From assembly GCF_030268045.1 (NCBI RefSeq), contig NZ_BSDC01000002.1, positions 596,717-660,716 of the forward strand: a stretch of 64,000 bases of DNA, written 5' to 3'. The notes under the pieces are model-generated. The model saw only the letters and a list, made by a program, of their open reading frames with translations, was not told where the DNA came from and did not search any database. Position numbers and translations under genes: made by a program. Every line of letters starts with the position of its first letter. The stretch's first letter is position 1. Shown here piece by piece: positions 26,679 through 35,053 of the stretch. Source of the stretch: Geothrix edaphica. GTDB taxonomy: Bacteria; Acidobacteriota; Holophagae; Holophagales; Holophagaceae.

Positions 26679-27398
26679 ATGCCCGAGCCCAAGATCCTGC
26701 TGGTGGAAGATGAGCTGAGCCTCGCCGAGGGCATCAAGCTGAACCTGGAGATGGAGGGCCTCTCCTGCACCTGGATCCCCCGGGGCGACCAGGCCCTGAG
26801 GCAGATCCTGGCGGAGAACTACGACCTGGTGATCCTGGACGTGATGCTGCCGGGCATGGACGGCTTCACCATCTGCGAGAAGGTGCGCGAGGCCAAGAAC
26901 TTCACTCCGGTTCTCTTCCTCACGGCCAAGAACACCGATGACGACCGCGTGCACGGCTTCGAGACCGGCGCCGACGACTACCTGGGCAAGCCCTTCCAGG
27001 TGAAGGAGCTCCTGCTGCGGGTGCGGGCCATCCTCCGCCGCGAGGCCTGGTACAAGAGCCGGGAGATGAGCAGCCGCCAGGCCTTCGGCCCGCACTGGGT
27101 GGACTTCGACAACTACTGCGGCGAGGGCCCCAACGGCCCCTTCCAGCTGGGCATGAAAGAGTGCATGATCCTCCGCCTGCTCATGGAGCGGCCCGGCCAG
27201 GTGGTGAGCCGCACGGACATTCTGGACAAGGTCTGGGGCGAGGACGCCTACCCCACCAGCCGCACCGTGGACAACTTCATCGTCCGCATCCGGCGCGTGA
27301 TGGAGCAGGACGCGCATCACCCCCGCTGGGTCCACACCATCCGGAGCGTGGGCTACCAGTTCGACCCGGAAGGCAAGCAGCGGAAGGGCGAGGAATAG
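26679..27398 (+). CDS. OmpR-family response regulator, orphan
   Basis: A 239-residue regulator with receiver residues in LLVEDELSL, Asp54 in LVILDVMLPGMDG, FLTAKN and YLGKPFQ. An unusual linker (SREMSSRQAFGPHWVDFDNY) leads into a winged helix ending RTVDNFIVRIRRVMEQDAHH and TIRSVGYQFD. No kinase gene adjoins it. GGAG is 7 bases before the chosen ATG. A nested palindrome lies directly upstream and a strong terminator directly downstream, so it is a single-gene unit. Targets are unknown. Confidence 0.92.
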   Translation: MPEPKILLVEDELSLAEGIKLNLEMEGLSCTWIPRGDQALRQILAENYDLVILDVMLPGMDGFTICEKVREAKNFTPVLFLTAKNTDDDRVHGFETGADDYLGKPFQVKELLLRVRAILRREAWYKSREMSSRQAFGPHWVDFDNYCGEGPNGPFQLGMKECMILRLLMERPGQVVSRTDILDKVWGEDAYPTSRTVDNFIVRIRRVMEQDAHHPRWVHTIRSVGYQFDPEGKQRKGEE

Positions 27399-27430
27399 AG
27401 AAACGGGGCGCGACGCGCCCCGTTTCTCTT
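27398..27430. terminator. Intrinsic terminator after the orphan response regulator
   Basis: A perfect 14-bp stem (GAGAAACGGGGCGC, 27398-27411, with 27415-27428) and 3-base loop, followed by TT, begins at the stop codon of the regulator gene. Its symmetry lets it also terminate the convergent minus-strand gene at 27447. Confidence 0.85.
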
Positions 27431-27446
27431 GGAAGAAGATCAGAAG

Positions 27447-28586
27447 TTATTTGGTGTCGAACTCGCGGCTGCGGGCCAGCTTCTCGAAGGCGGCCATCTG
27501 CGTGGCGAGGTCCGCGGCGGGGGCGCCCTGCTTGACGTCGGCCAGGATCTGGCGCTTCTCGTCGCCCTTGCTGAACTTGCTCTCGGCCAGCACGGGCTCG
27601 AGGGTCGGCAGGAGGGTCAGCTCACCCGCCGGACCCTCGGGGGCCTTGGAGGTGGCGATGGCGTCGGCATGGGCCAGGAGGGCGGGGCCGGGCGTGGCGC
27701 CCAGGCGGCGCAGGTCCAGCCAGCCGAAGCCGGGATCCCGCAGCAGGTCGAGGTCCTCGTTCTCCAGCCAGATCAGCAGGGCGTTCAGGGCCTTGGTCTG
27801 CGCGGGGTCGGGCACGCTGCGCAGCTTCTTCTCGCCTTTGACGTCCACCTCCTGGCGGGTGTTGTCGATCCAGGTCTGGGCCCGCTTCACCCACAGGGCC
27901 GTGATGGCCTTCTGGTTGGCGAAGCCCTCGGGCGCCTTGGGGCCCTTGGCGGCCTTGGCCTTCTTGCCCTGGGCGGGCGCTTCGGGGGCGGCCCAGGTGG
28001 GCGCCGTGGCATCGACCTTGGCGTCGAAGAGCAGGCCCTTGAGCTTGGCGAGGCGGGACTCCAGGCCCTTGGCGTCGGCTTTGGCGGCGGCGCGCGCGGC
28101 CAGTAGCAGATCCTTCCAGGTGGACTCGAGGAGGAGCTTCTTCCCATCGGCATCGTAGAGCCCGTGCTGGGCGCGGACCTTGGCCAGGTACGCCTCGACG
28201 GCGGGGATGGCGGCGGAGGCCTTCTCCGGGAGGATGGCCTTCACGGCCACGAGGGCGCCGAGGGCGTCGCGCACCTCCACAGCCTTGGGGTGGCTCCGGT
28301 AGTAGCCCAGCTCATGGGCGGAGAGGGCCGCCCGCTGCAGGGTGTAGGCGAGCTTGCGCTGGCTGGGCCGGAGCTGCTCGAAGGCCTTCGGCTCCGGCTG
28401 CAGGCCGGGCTTCGGTATGACCGCCACAACCTCGGCCTTCATCTCCGCGGGCTTGGGCTCGGGCGGCGGCGCCTGGGGCGGAACCTGGGCCGGCTCGGGG
28501 GCCGGGGCAGGCGGGGGAACGGGAGGGGGCGTCTGGGCCAGGAGGCCCGAACCCACGATGACTGCCAAAACCCAGCGGCGCTGCAT
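27447..28586 (-). CDS. Secreted hypothetical protein, 379 aa, faint M49-peptidase resemblance
   Basis: A signal peptide is followed by a long Pro-rich segment (residues 18-60) and a helical domain. The stretch QRKLAYTLQRAALSAHELGY and the later VEAYLAKVRAQHGLYD recall the N-terminal helical region of dipeptidyl-peptidase III (M49), but the zinc motif HExxGH is absent and the length is about half. It may be a degenerate or non-catalytic relative, or the likeness may be chance. Lys/Ala-rich linkers interrupt the middle. It lies downstream of the MglA fusion gene on the same strand, 57 bp apart. Confidence 0.7.
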   Translation of the reverse strand: MQRRWVLAVIVGSGLLAQTPPPVPPPAPAPEPAQVPPQAPPPEPKPAEMKAEVVAVIPKPGLQPEPKAFEQLRPSQRKLAYTLQRAALSAHELGYYRSHPKAVEVRDALGALVAVKAILPEKASAAIPAVEAYLAKVRAQHGLYDADGKKLLLESTWKDLLLAARAAAKADAKGLESRLAKLKGLLFDAKVDATAPTWAAPEAPAQGKKAKAAKGPKAPEGFANQKAITALWVKRAQTWIDNTRQEVDVKGEKKLRSVPDPAQTKALNALLIWLENEDLDLLRDPGFGWLDLRRLGATPGPALLAHADAIATSKAPEGPAGELTLLPTLEPVLAESKFSKGDEKRQILADVKQGAPAADLATQMAAFEKLARSREFDTK

Positions 28587-28643
28587 AGGAGGCTCCTCGT
28601 TGAGGGTGCGATGAGAGGCCCCAGTATGACTCAGGGGGGACTG

Positions 28644-31046
28644 TCACGCCTCGATCGGAGTCTCTAGGAGTTGTTCCAGGCTTTGTTTCAGTTGTTTTAG
28701 ATCGAAAGGCTTACCCAGGTAGGGCACCTGGTTCGCCGCCAGGAAGTCCCGGGTCTTCACGTCGAAGGAGTCGCCCGTGGTGTAGAGGATCCGCTGGGTC
28801 ATGGCGGGACGCTGGGCGCGCAGCCACTCGAAGAGGTCCACGCCGGACAGGCCCGGCATGCGGATGTCCGAGACGATCAGGTCGAAGGCCCCCGCCTCGA
28901 GGTGCTGGATGGCCTCCGCCCCCTGGCTGGCCGGGGTGACCTCCAGGCCCCAGACCTGGAGGGCGTCCACCAGACACTCCAGCAGGAAGGCCTCGTCATC
29001 CACCACCAGGGCCCGGCGGCCCTGGAGCCCGGTGGCCGCGGCGGCGGAAACCTCAGGGCCTTCCGGCGGGAGGGGCAGGGGCAGCTCCATGAGGAAGGCG
29101 TTCCCCAGGCCCTCCTGGCTCCGCACCGTGAGCCGCCCGCCGTGCTGGCGGGCGATGACGCTGGCCACCGGCAGGCCCAGGGCCTCCGGCGTGGAGGCGG
29201 AGGCGGGGTCGAACAGGTCCGCCAGCCCGGCTTCCGGGAGCGGGGCCCCCGAATCCTGGACCACCACCTGGACCTGACCATCCACCGCCCGGGTGGCGAC
29301 CCGCAGCCGCTTCATGGGGCTGGTGGCCATGGCCTGGATCCCGTTCAGCAGCAGGTTCGTCAGGGCTTGGCGCAGCAGGCAGGGATCGAAGGCCGCCTCG
29401 GGGAGGGCGGGGTCCAGGTTCAGGTCGAGGGAGATCCCCGCACGCCGGGCCTTCAGCTCCACCAGCGCCACGGCCTCCTGGATCACCTGGTTCAGCTGGG
29501 TGGGGATGCGCGAGGGCTTGGGCGGGTTCAGCACGGTCTGGAGGGGATCCAGCAGGCTCTGCACCGAGTCCACCGCCTTCACCAGGCGGGCCGCCTGCTC
29601 GGCCTGATAGGGGTCCAGGGCGGACTCGGCGATGAGCCGGGCCTCCAGCAGCACGGGCGTGAGCCGGTTGGAGGCCTCGTGGAAGAGGGCCGGCACCAGG
29701 CGTCCCAGGGCCTCGTGCTTCTGGGAGTGGACCAGCCGCTCCTCCAGGGCCTGGGTCTGGCTGGTGTCGCGAACCAGGGCGGACAGGGCGATCACGCGGT
29801 CGTCGGCGCCCCGCACCGGGGCATAGGTGATGCTGGCGGGGAAGGCCTCGCCCCCCTTGCGGATGCGGGTCGTGTCGGGATCGCGGACCACCTGCCCGCG
29901 GCCGACCTGGTGGGCGATCTGGTCCAGCTCGCCCACCAGGTGGCCGGGGGCCAGCTGGGAGACGCTGCGTCCGACGATCTCGGGTCGCGTGTAGCCGAAG
30001 ATGCGCTCTGCCGCGGCGTTCCAGGTGAGGATCTTCCCGTCGGGCGCGAAGGACACCACCGCCTCGCCCATGTTCTGGATGAGGCCCTCCAGGTATTTCC
30101 GGGTCTTCTGGTTGTCCTGGTTCGCCCGTTCCAGCTGGGCGTAGAGCTTGCCCAGCTCCTCGTTCTTCTGCTCCAGCGACTCCTTGACCTGCTTCAGCTC
30201 CGAGTAGAGCCGGGCCGTCTCCATGTTCGACTTGAGGGCGTTCTCCAGCAGCTCCTGGGGATCCGCCGCCCGGCCGGGCTGGAGGTCGTCGACGGTCACG
30301 CTGCCGTGCTTCAGCACCGTGGTGTCGGCGGCCTGGGCCGGAGCCTCGGCGGTGGGCCCGGAGGCCGCCGGGGACGGGGGAAGCTCCCGCAGGGTCGTCC
30401 GGACGTTGGACTCGATGAGGGCGAGCATCTCGTCGAAATCCTTGATCTTCTTGTCGAGGTGGTACTTCTTGAAGGTGTAGGCCACCGTCTCCCGGGTGAT
30501 GGCCAGGAAGGTGTCCAGCACGCCCACCCCGCGGTTGGCCACGGACTCGAAGTACGGGACGTTGCGGAAATTCAGCCGGCGGTTCATGACGCCCACGGCC
30601 ATGGCCTCGGGAAGATCCCGCTTGTTGTACTGGAGGACGAAGGGGATCTGCTTGATGTTCAAGCGGTTCGCGTTGAGGTTGTGGTACAGGTTCGACAGCG
30701 AGTCCACGTTGTCCTGCATCTTGGCCTCGTCGGAGTCCGCCACGAAGACCACGCCGTCCGCCCCGCCCAGCACCACCCGGCGGCTGGCGTCGTACTGCAC
30801 CTGACCCGGCACCGTGTAGATCTGCAGGTGGATGGAGTTGCCGTAGACATAGCCCAGGTTGATGGGCAGCAGGTCGAAGAAGAGGGTGCGGTCCTCCTGG
30901 GTGTTGACGGAGAACAGCTCGCCCCGCTGCCGGTCCGAGCACATGGCGTGCAACGACTGCAGGTTGGTCGTCTTGCCCGAGAGGCCCGGCCCGTAGTAGA
31001 CCAGCTTGAGCAGGATCTCGTTGGCTCGGGTATTGAACTGAACCAT
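28644..31046 (-). CDS. MglA-type GTPase fused to PAS, histidine kinase and receiver domains
   Basis: An 800-residue soluble protein. Residues 1-200 are an MglA/Ras-like GTPase: P-loop GPGLSGKTT at 19-27, VPGQVQYDAS as switch II, NKRD at 141-144. A linker and coiled coil (about 265-315) lead to a PAS domain (about 320-430), a HisKA-like segment with His456 in ALFHEASNRLTP, a HATPase domain (N box around Asn568, degenerate G boxes DSGAPLP and EALGLPVAS) and a receiver with Asp683/684, Asp727 and Lys779. It probably couples GTPase state (polarity or motility) to phosphotransfer. The fusion is rare to my knowledge; no separate MglB partner is seen. Confidence 0.9.
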   Translation of the reverse strand: MVQFNTRANEILLKLVYYGPGLSGKTTNLQSLHAMCSDRQRGELFSVNTQEDRTLFFDLLPINLGYVYGNSIHLQIYTVPGQVQYDASRRVVLGGADGVVFVADSDEAKMQDNVDSLSNLYHNLNANRLNIKQIPFVLQYNKRDLPEAMAVGVMNRRLNFRNVPYFESVANRGVGVLDTFLAITRETVAYTFKKYHLDKKIKDFDEMLALIESNVRTTLRELPPSPAASGPTAEAPAQAADTTVLKHGSVTVDDLQPGRAADPQELLENALKSNMETARLYSELKQVKESLEQKNEELGKLYAQLERANQDNQKTRKYLEGLIQNMGEAVVSFAPDGKILTWNAAAERIFGYTRPEIVGRSVSQLAPGHLVGELDQIAHQVGRGQVVRDPDTTRIRKGGEAFPASITYAPVRGADDRVIALSALVRDTSQTQALEERLVHSQKHEALGRLVPALFHEASNRLTPVLLEARLIAESALDPYQAEQAARLVKAVDSVQSLLDPLQTVLNPPKPSRIPTQLNQVIQEAVALVELKARRAGISLDLNLDPALPEAAFDPCLLRQALTNLLLNGIQAMATSPMKRLRVATRAVDGQVQVVVQDSGAPLPEAGLADLFDPASASTPEALGLPVASVIARQHGGRLTVRSQEGLGNAFLMELPLPLPPEGPEVSAAAATGLQGRRALVVDDEAFLLECLVDALQVWGLEVTPASQGAEAIQHLEAGAFDLIVSDIRMPGLSGVDLFEWLRAQRPAMTQRILYTTGDSFDVKTRDFLAANQVPYLGKPFDLKQLKQSLEQLLETPIEA

Positions 31047-31172
31047 GGGTTCGCCAGGGAAAAAGATGGAGTCAAGCCTAGCACGGGGCTCCGGAAGACC
31101 AGCCGCTACCCGGCTCTACGGCAGGCCCCGTGCTAGCATGACCTTTTTCACCTTTCCGAGGTTTCCGGCGCG

Positions 31173-31859
31173 ATGACCGTCCCGACCCATGTCGCCATAA
31201 TAATGGACGGCAACGGCCGCTGGGCCGCGCAGCGGGGGTGGCCCCGCATCAAGGGCCACAAGGCCGGCGTGCAGGCCGTGGAGCGCATCCTGGAGGCCGC
31301 CTCGGAGGCGGGCATCCGGCACCTGAGCCTCTACGCCTTCTCCACGGAGAACTGGAAGCGCCCGCCCCAGGAAGTGGCCGCCCTCATGGCCCTCCTCCGC
31401 ATGTACCTCCGCATGTTCGTCCATCAGCTCGCCAGGAAGGGCATCCGCTTCCACCACCTGGGGGCCCTGGAGGGCATGCCCGCCGGCATCCGGGCCGACA
31501 TGAAGGCCCTGGAAGCGGCGACGGCCGGCAACACCGGCATGACCTTCCACCTGGCCGTGAACTACGGCTCGCGCCTGGAGCTGGCCCAGGCCGCCCGGCG
31601 CTGCGTGGAGGATGGCCTCCGTCCGGACCAGGTGGACGAGGCCGCCCTGGGCGCCCGCCTCTGGACCGCCGGCGTGCCCGACGTGGACCTGCTCATCCGC
31701 ACCAGCGGCGAGCACCGCATCTCCAACTTCCTGCTCTGGCAGTCCGCCTACGCGGAACTCTACATGACCGACCTCCTGTGGCCCGACTTCGGCCCTGCGG
31801 AGCTGAAGGAAGCGCTCGAGGACTACGCCCAGCGCGAACGTCGCTTCGGGGGGATCTGA
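31173..31859 (+). CDS. uppS: Undecaprenyl diphosphate synthase (cis-prenyltransferase)
   Basis: A 228-residue cis-prenyltransferase that extends farnesyl diphosphate with eight isopentenyl units to make the C55 carrier for peptidoglycan and O-antigen. HVAIIMDGNGRWA contains catalytic Asp12 and the diphosphate-binding Gly-Asn-Gly-Arg; RIKGHKAGV, LSLYAFSTENWKRP and VDLLIRTSGEHRISNFLLWQ complete the five conserved regions. It is first in a tight operon; its stop overlaps the cdsA start (TGATG). Confidence 0.96.
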   Translation: MTVPTHVAIIMDGNGRWAAQRGWPRIKGHKAGVQAVERILEAASEAGIRHLSLYAFSTENWKRPPQEVAALMALLRMYLRMFVHQLARKGIRFHHLGALEGMPAGIRADMKALEAATAGNTGMTFHLAVNYGSRLELAQAARRCVEDGLRPDQVDEAALGARLWTAGVPDVDLLIRTSGEHRISNFLLWQSAYAELYMTDLLWPDFGPAELKEALEDYAQRERRFGGI

Positions 31860-32746
31860 TGGAACGGACCACGCCCAGGATGGACACCAAGAACATGACC
31901 GTGCGCATCACCACGGCCCTGGTCTTCGGTGTCTTCTTCTTCAGCCTCCTCTGGTTCGGCGACCGCCCCTGGGCCCCCTGGACCTACCTGGCCGTCATGG
32001 CCCTCGCCATCCTCATGGGCGTCCGCGAGATGACCCTCATGGCCCGGGTGCGGGGCTTCAACCCCTCCCTGGCCGCCGGCACCCTGGTGGGGTGGGGCAT
32101 CCTTGCCCACTTCTTCCTGGCGACGGGCGGGCAGGATCCCCTGCCCCTCTGGCTGGTCTTCACCGTCGGGGCCCTGGTGATCCACTTCGGCGCCCTGTTC
32201 TTCGACCCCAAGCTGGAGGAGGCCCTGCCCAGCCAGGCCATCACCTGGCTCGGAGCCCTCTACCTGGGCTTCGGCCTGGGCTTCCAGCAGAAGCTGTTCA
32301 TGCTGCAGGACACCCTGCCCCGGACCGGCAGCCGGCTCATTCTCGCCCTCTTCATCATCACGTGGTTCGGCGACAGCGCCGCCTACTTCGTGGGCACCTT
32401 CTTCGGCCGCCACAAGCTCGCCCCCCGCGTCAGCCCCAAGAAGAGCTGGGAGGGCGCCCTGGGCAACCTGGGCGGCAATCTGCTCGGTGCCTTCCTCATG
32501 CAGGCCACGGTCTGCCCGAAGTGGACCTGGGTGGACGTGGTGGCACTGGGCCTGCTGCTGGGCCTCGCGGGCCAGCTGGGCGACCTGGTGGAAAGCACCT
32601 GGAAGCGCAGCGCCGGCGTGAAGGATTCCAACGCCGGCGGCGTGTCCATCCCCGGCCACGGCGGCGTGCTGGACCGCGTGGACAGCCTCGTGTTCGCGGC
32701 GCCGGTGCTGTTCGCCTACGTGCACTTCGTCCACGGGTTCAATTGA
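31859..32746 (+). CDS. cdsA: Phosphatidate cytidylyltransferase
   Basis: A 295-residue inner-membrane enzyme making CDP-diacylglycerol from phosphatidate and CTP. About eight hydrophobic helices are present. The signature lies at the C-terminus: GDLVESTWKRSAGVKDSN followed by GVSIPGHGGVLDRVDSLVF, with the preceding FFGRHKLAPRVSPKKSWEGA also diagnostic. It overlaps uppS by one base and is followed by dxr after one base, in the widely conserved uppS-cdsA-dxr-rseP order. Confidence 0.95.
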   Translation: MERTTPRMDTKNMTVRITTALVFGVFFFSLLWFGDRPWAPWTYLAVMALAILMGVREMTLMARVRGFNPSLAAGTLVGWGILAHFFLATGGQDPLPLWLVFTVGALVIHFGALFFDPKLEEALPSQAITWLGALYLGFGLGFQQKLFMLQDTLPRTGSRLILALFIITWFGDSAAYFVGTFFGRHKLAPRVSPKKSWEGALGNLGGNLLGAFLMQATVCPKWTWVDVVALGLLLGLAGQLGDLVESTWKRSAGVKDSNAGGVSIPGHGGVLDRVDSLVFAAPVLFAYVHFVHGFN

Positions 32747-32747
32747 C

Positions 32748-33920
32748 GTGAGGCACCTCGCCCTCCTGGGGAGCACCGGCTCCATCGGCACCTCCACCCT
32801 CGACGTGGTGCGGGCGCATCCCGACCGGCTCTCCGTGGTGGCGCTGGCCGGGGGTCGGAACCGCGACCTGCTGCGGGCGCAGTGCGACGTCTTCCGCCCC
32901 CGCTGCGTCTCCGTGGGCTCGAAGGAGGATGCGGAGTGGCTGCGGTCCGCCCTGGCCTACCGGCCCGAGGTGCACTGGGGCGACGACGGCCTCCTGGCCT
33001 GCGCCCTCCATGCCGACGCCGACACCGTGGTGGCCGCCATCGTGGGCAGCGCGGGCCTGGCCAGCACCGAGGCCGCCCTGCGCGCCGGCCGCCGGGTCTG
33101 CGTGGCCAACAAGGAATCCCTGGTGGTGGGCGGCGCCCTCATGCACGAGGCGGCCCTGGCCGGCGGCGGCGAGCTGCTGCCCGTGGACAGCGAGCACGCG
33201 GCCCTGCACCAGCTGCTGGATGGCCGCGAGCCGGCCACCATCCGGGAAGTGCGCATCACCGCCAGCGGCGGCCCCTTCCGGGACTGGCCCCTGGCCCGCA
33301 TCCAGGCCGCCACCATCGAAGAGGCCCTCAACCACCCCACCTGGAAGATGGGCCCCAAGATCACCATCGACAGCGCCACCCTCATGAACAAGGGGCTGGA
33401 GGTCATCGAGGCCTCCGTCCTCTTCGGGCTCACGCCGGACCAGGTGGCCGTCACGGTCCACCCCCAGAGCCAGGTCCACGCCATGGTGGGCTTCCACGAC
33501 GGCAGCTATCAGCTCCAGGTCTGCGCCAACGACATGAAGCTCCCCATCCAGTACTGCCTGCTCTACCCGGACAAGCAGCCCGGCCCCGTGGCGCCGTACC
33601 CCTGGGAGGAGGCCCGCGCCTGGACCTTCGAGGCCCCGGACCTGGAGCGCTTCCCCTGCCTGGGCCTGGCCTTTGCGGCCCTGCGGGAGGGCGGCACGGC
33701 CCCGGCCCTGCTGAACGCCGCCAACGAGGTGGCCGTGGCCGCTTTCCTCCAAGGGCAGCTGCGGTTCTGGGACATCCAGGCCTGCAACCGCGACCTCCTG
33801 GACCGGATTCCCGCGGGGCCCATCGAGTCCCTCCCCCAGGTGCTGGATGCAGACCGGGCCGCGAGGCGTCATGCTGAAGGATGGGTCCGAGCCAGGGTCC
33901 GATCTTTCGGGTGTCCATGA
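32748..33920 (+). CDS. dxr: 1-deoxy-D-xylulose 5-phosphate reductoisomerase
   Basis: A 390-residue MEP-pathway enzyme converting DXP to 2-C-methyl-D-erythritol 4-phosphate with NADPH. ALLGSTGSIGTSTLDVV is the nucleotide-binding loop, NKESLVVGG and ITASGGPFRDWP bind substrate and metal, WKMGPKITIDSATLMNKGLE is the central signature, and the C-terminal helical domain has LNAANEVAVAAFL. The start is GTG at 32748, one base after cdsA. The MEP route supplies isopentenyl units to UppS encoded upstream. Confidence 0.96.
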   Translation: MRHLALLGSTGSIGTSTLDVVRAHPDRLSVVALAGGRNRDLLRAQCDVFRPRCVSVGSKEDAEWLRSALAYRPEVHWGDDGLLACALHADADTVVAAIVGSAGLASTEAALRAGRRVCVANKESLVVGGALMHEAALAGGGELLPVDSEHAALHQLLDGREPATIREVRITASGGPFRDWPLARIQAATIEEALNHPTWKMGPKITIDSATLMNKGLEVIEASVLFGLTPDQVAVTVHPQSQVHAMVGFHDGSYQLQVCANDMKLPIQYCLLYPDKQPGPVAPYPWEEARAWTFEAPDLERFPCLGLAFAALREGGTAPALLNAANEVAVAAFLQGQLRFWDIQACNRDLLDRIPAGPIESLPQVLDADRAARRHAEGWVRARVRSFGCP

Positions 33921-35053
33921 ACCGCTTCCGCCTGCCCCTGTCCTACAGCTTCGCCTTCGCCGCCGCCCTCCTCTTCGCCTTCAAGCTGCCCGGGGCCGGT
34001 TTCTGGGGTCCCGTGCTCATGCTGGGCGGTCTCATCTTCCTCCATGAGGGGGGGCACTTCCTGGCCGCCAAGTGGATGGGCATGCCCGTGGAGGTCTTCT
34101 CCCTGGGCTTCGGTCCCCGCCTGTTCGGCTTCAAGTGGCGCGAAACGGACGTGCGGCTGTCGCTCCTGCCCCTGGGCGGCTACGTGAAGCTGGCGGGCTT
34201 CAACCCCGAGGAACCCGGCGCCGAGGATCCCTACGGCTTCCTCCAGCAGCCCTTCGGCAAGCGCATGCTCTTCTACAGCGGCGGCATCCTGGCCAACCTG
34301 GCCACCACGCTGGTCCTCTTCGCGGCCGTGGGCATCCACCAGGCCCGCGTCACCAAGGTGCAGGAGACCTGGACCGTGGTGGAGCTCGTCCCCGGCGGCG
34401 CCGCGGAGCAGGGCGGCCTCAAGGTGGGCGACGAGCTGCGGGGCATCGGCGACCTGAGCTTCCCCGGCGCCGAGTGGGAGGCCGCCGTGGCCTACATCCA
34501 GGCCCATCCGGACCAGCCCGTGCCCTTCCGCCTCACCCGGGACGGGAAACCCATGGCGTTCCCCCTTACGCCCCGCGCTGAAGGCGGCAAGGGTCGCCTG
34601 GGCTTCATGCCCCTGCCCGTGGCCACGCCCCTGGAGTTCCGCCCCTTCCAGGCCGGCGACCTCCTGACGGGCGGCCGCTATGCGGTGGAGACCTCCTGGC
34701 GCCTCACGGGCCAGGTCTTCAGCTTCCTCAAGCGCCTCGTCACCTTCCAGGCCAAGAGCGCCGAGGTGGCCGGGCCCATCGGCATCATCAAGCAGGGCAG
34801 CCGGGCCGCCAAGCACGGCTGGGAGACCTTCCTCTTCATGTGCGCGGCCATCAGCCTGCAGCTGGCCATCCTCAACGCCCTGCCCATCCCGGCCCTGGAC
34901 GGCGGCCACATGGCCCTGCTGGCCTTCGAGAAGGCGCGGCGCAAGGACCTCGCCATCGAGCTGAAGGAGAAGATCCTCACGGGCGGCTTCCTGCTGCTGG
35001 CCTCCCTCATGGCCCTGGTGATCTTCCTGGACCTGATGAAGCTGCGGAAGTAA
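33917..35053 (+). CDS. rseP: Site-2 protease RseP (M50)
   Basis: A 378-residue intramembrane zinc metalloprotease. HEGGH at residues 43-47 is the HExxH metal site in the first helix; LSLGFGPRLFGF and LPLGGYVKLAGF follow. One PDZ domain covers roughly 155-235 (ELVPGGAAEQGGLKVGDEL). The second metal motif is in ILNALPIPALDGGHM. It would cleave anti-sigma factors or signal-peptide remnants in the membrane. The start overlaps the dxr stop (ATGA), and it ends directly against the convergent BNR-repeat gene. Confidence 0.95.
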   Translation: MNRFRLPLSYSFAFAAALLFAFKLPGAGFWGPVLMLGGLIFLHEGGHFLAAKWMGMPVEVFSLGFGPRLFGFKWRETDVRLSLLPLGGYVKLAGFNPEEPGAEDPYGFLQQPFGKRMLFYSGGILANLATTLVLFAAVGIHQARVTKVQETWTVVELVPGGAAEQGGLKVGDELRGIGDLSFPGAEWEAAVAYIQAHPDQPVPFRLTRDGKPMAFPLTPRAEGGKGRLGFMPLPVATPLEFRPFQAGDLLTGGRYAVETSWRLTGQVFSFLKRLVTFQAKSAEVAGPIGIIKQGSRAAKHGWETFLFMCAAISLQLAILNALPIPALDGGHMALLAFEKARRKDLAIELKEKILTGGFLLLASLMALVIFLDLMKLRK

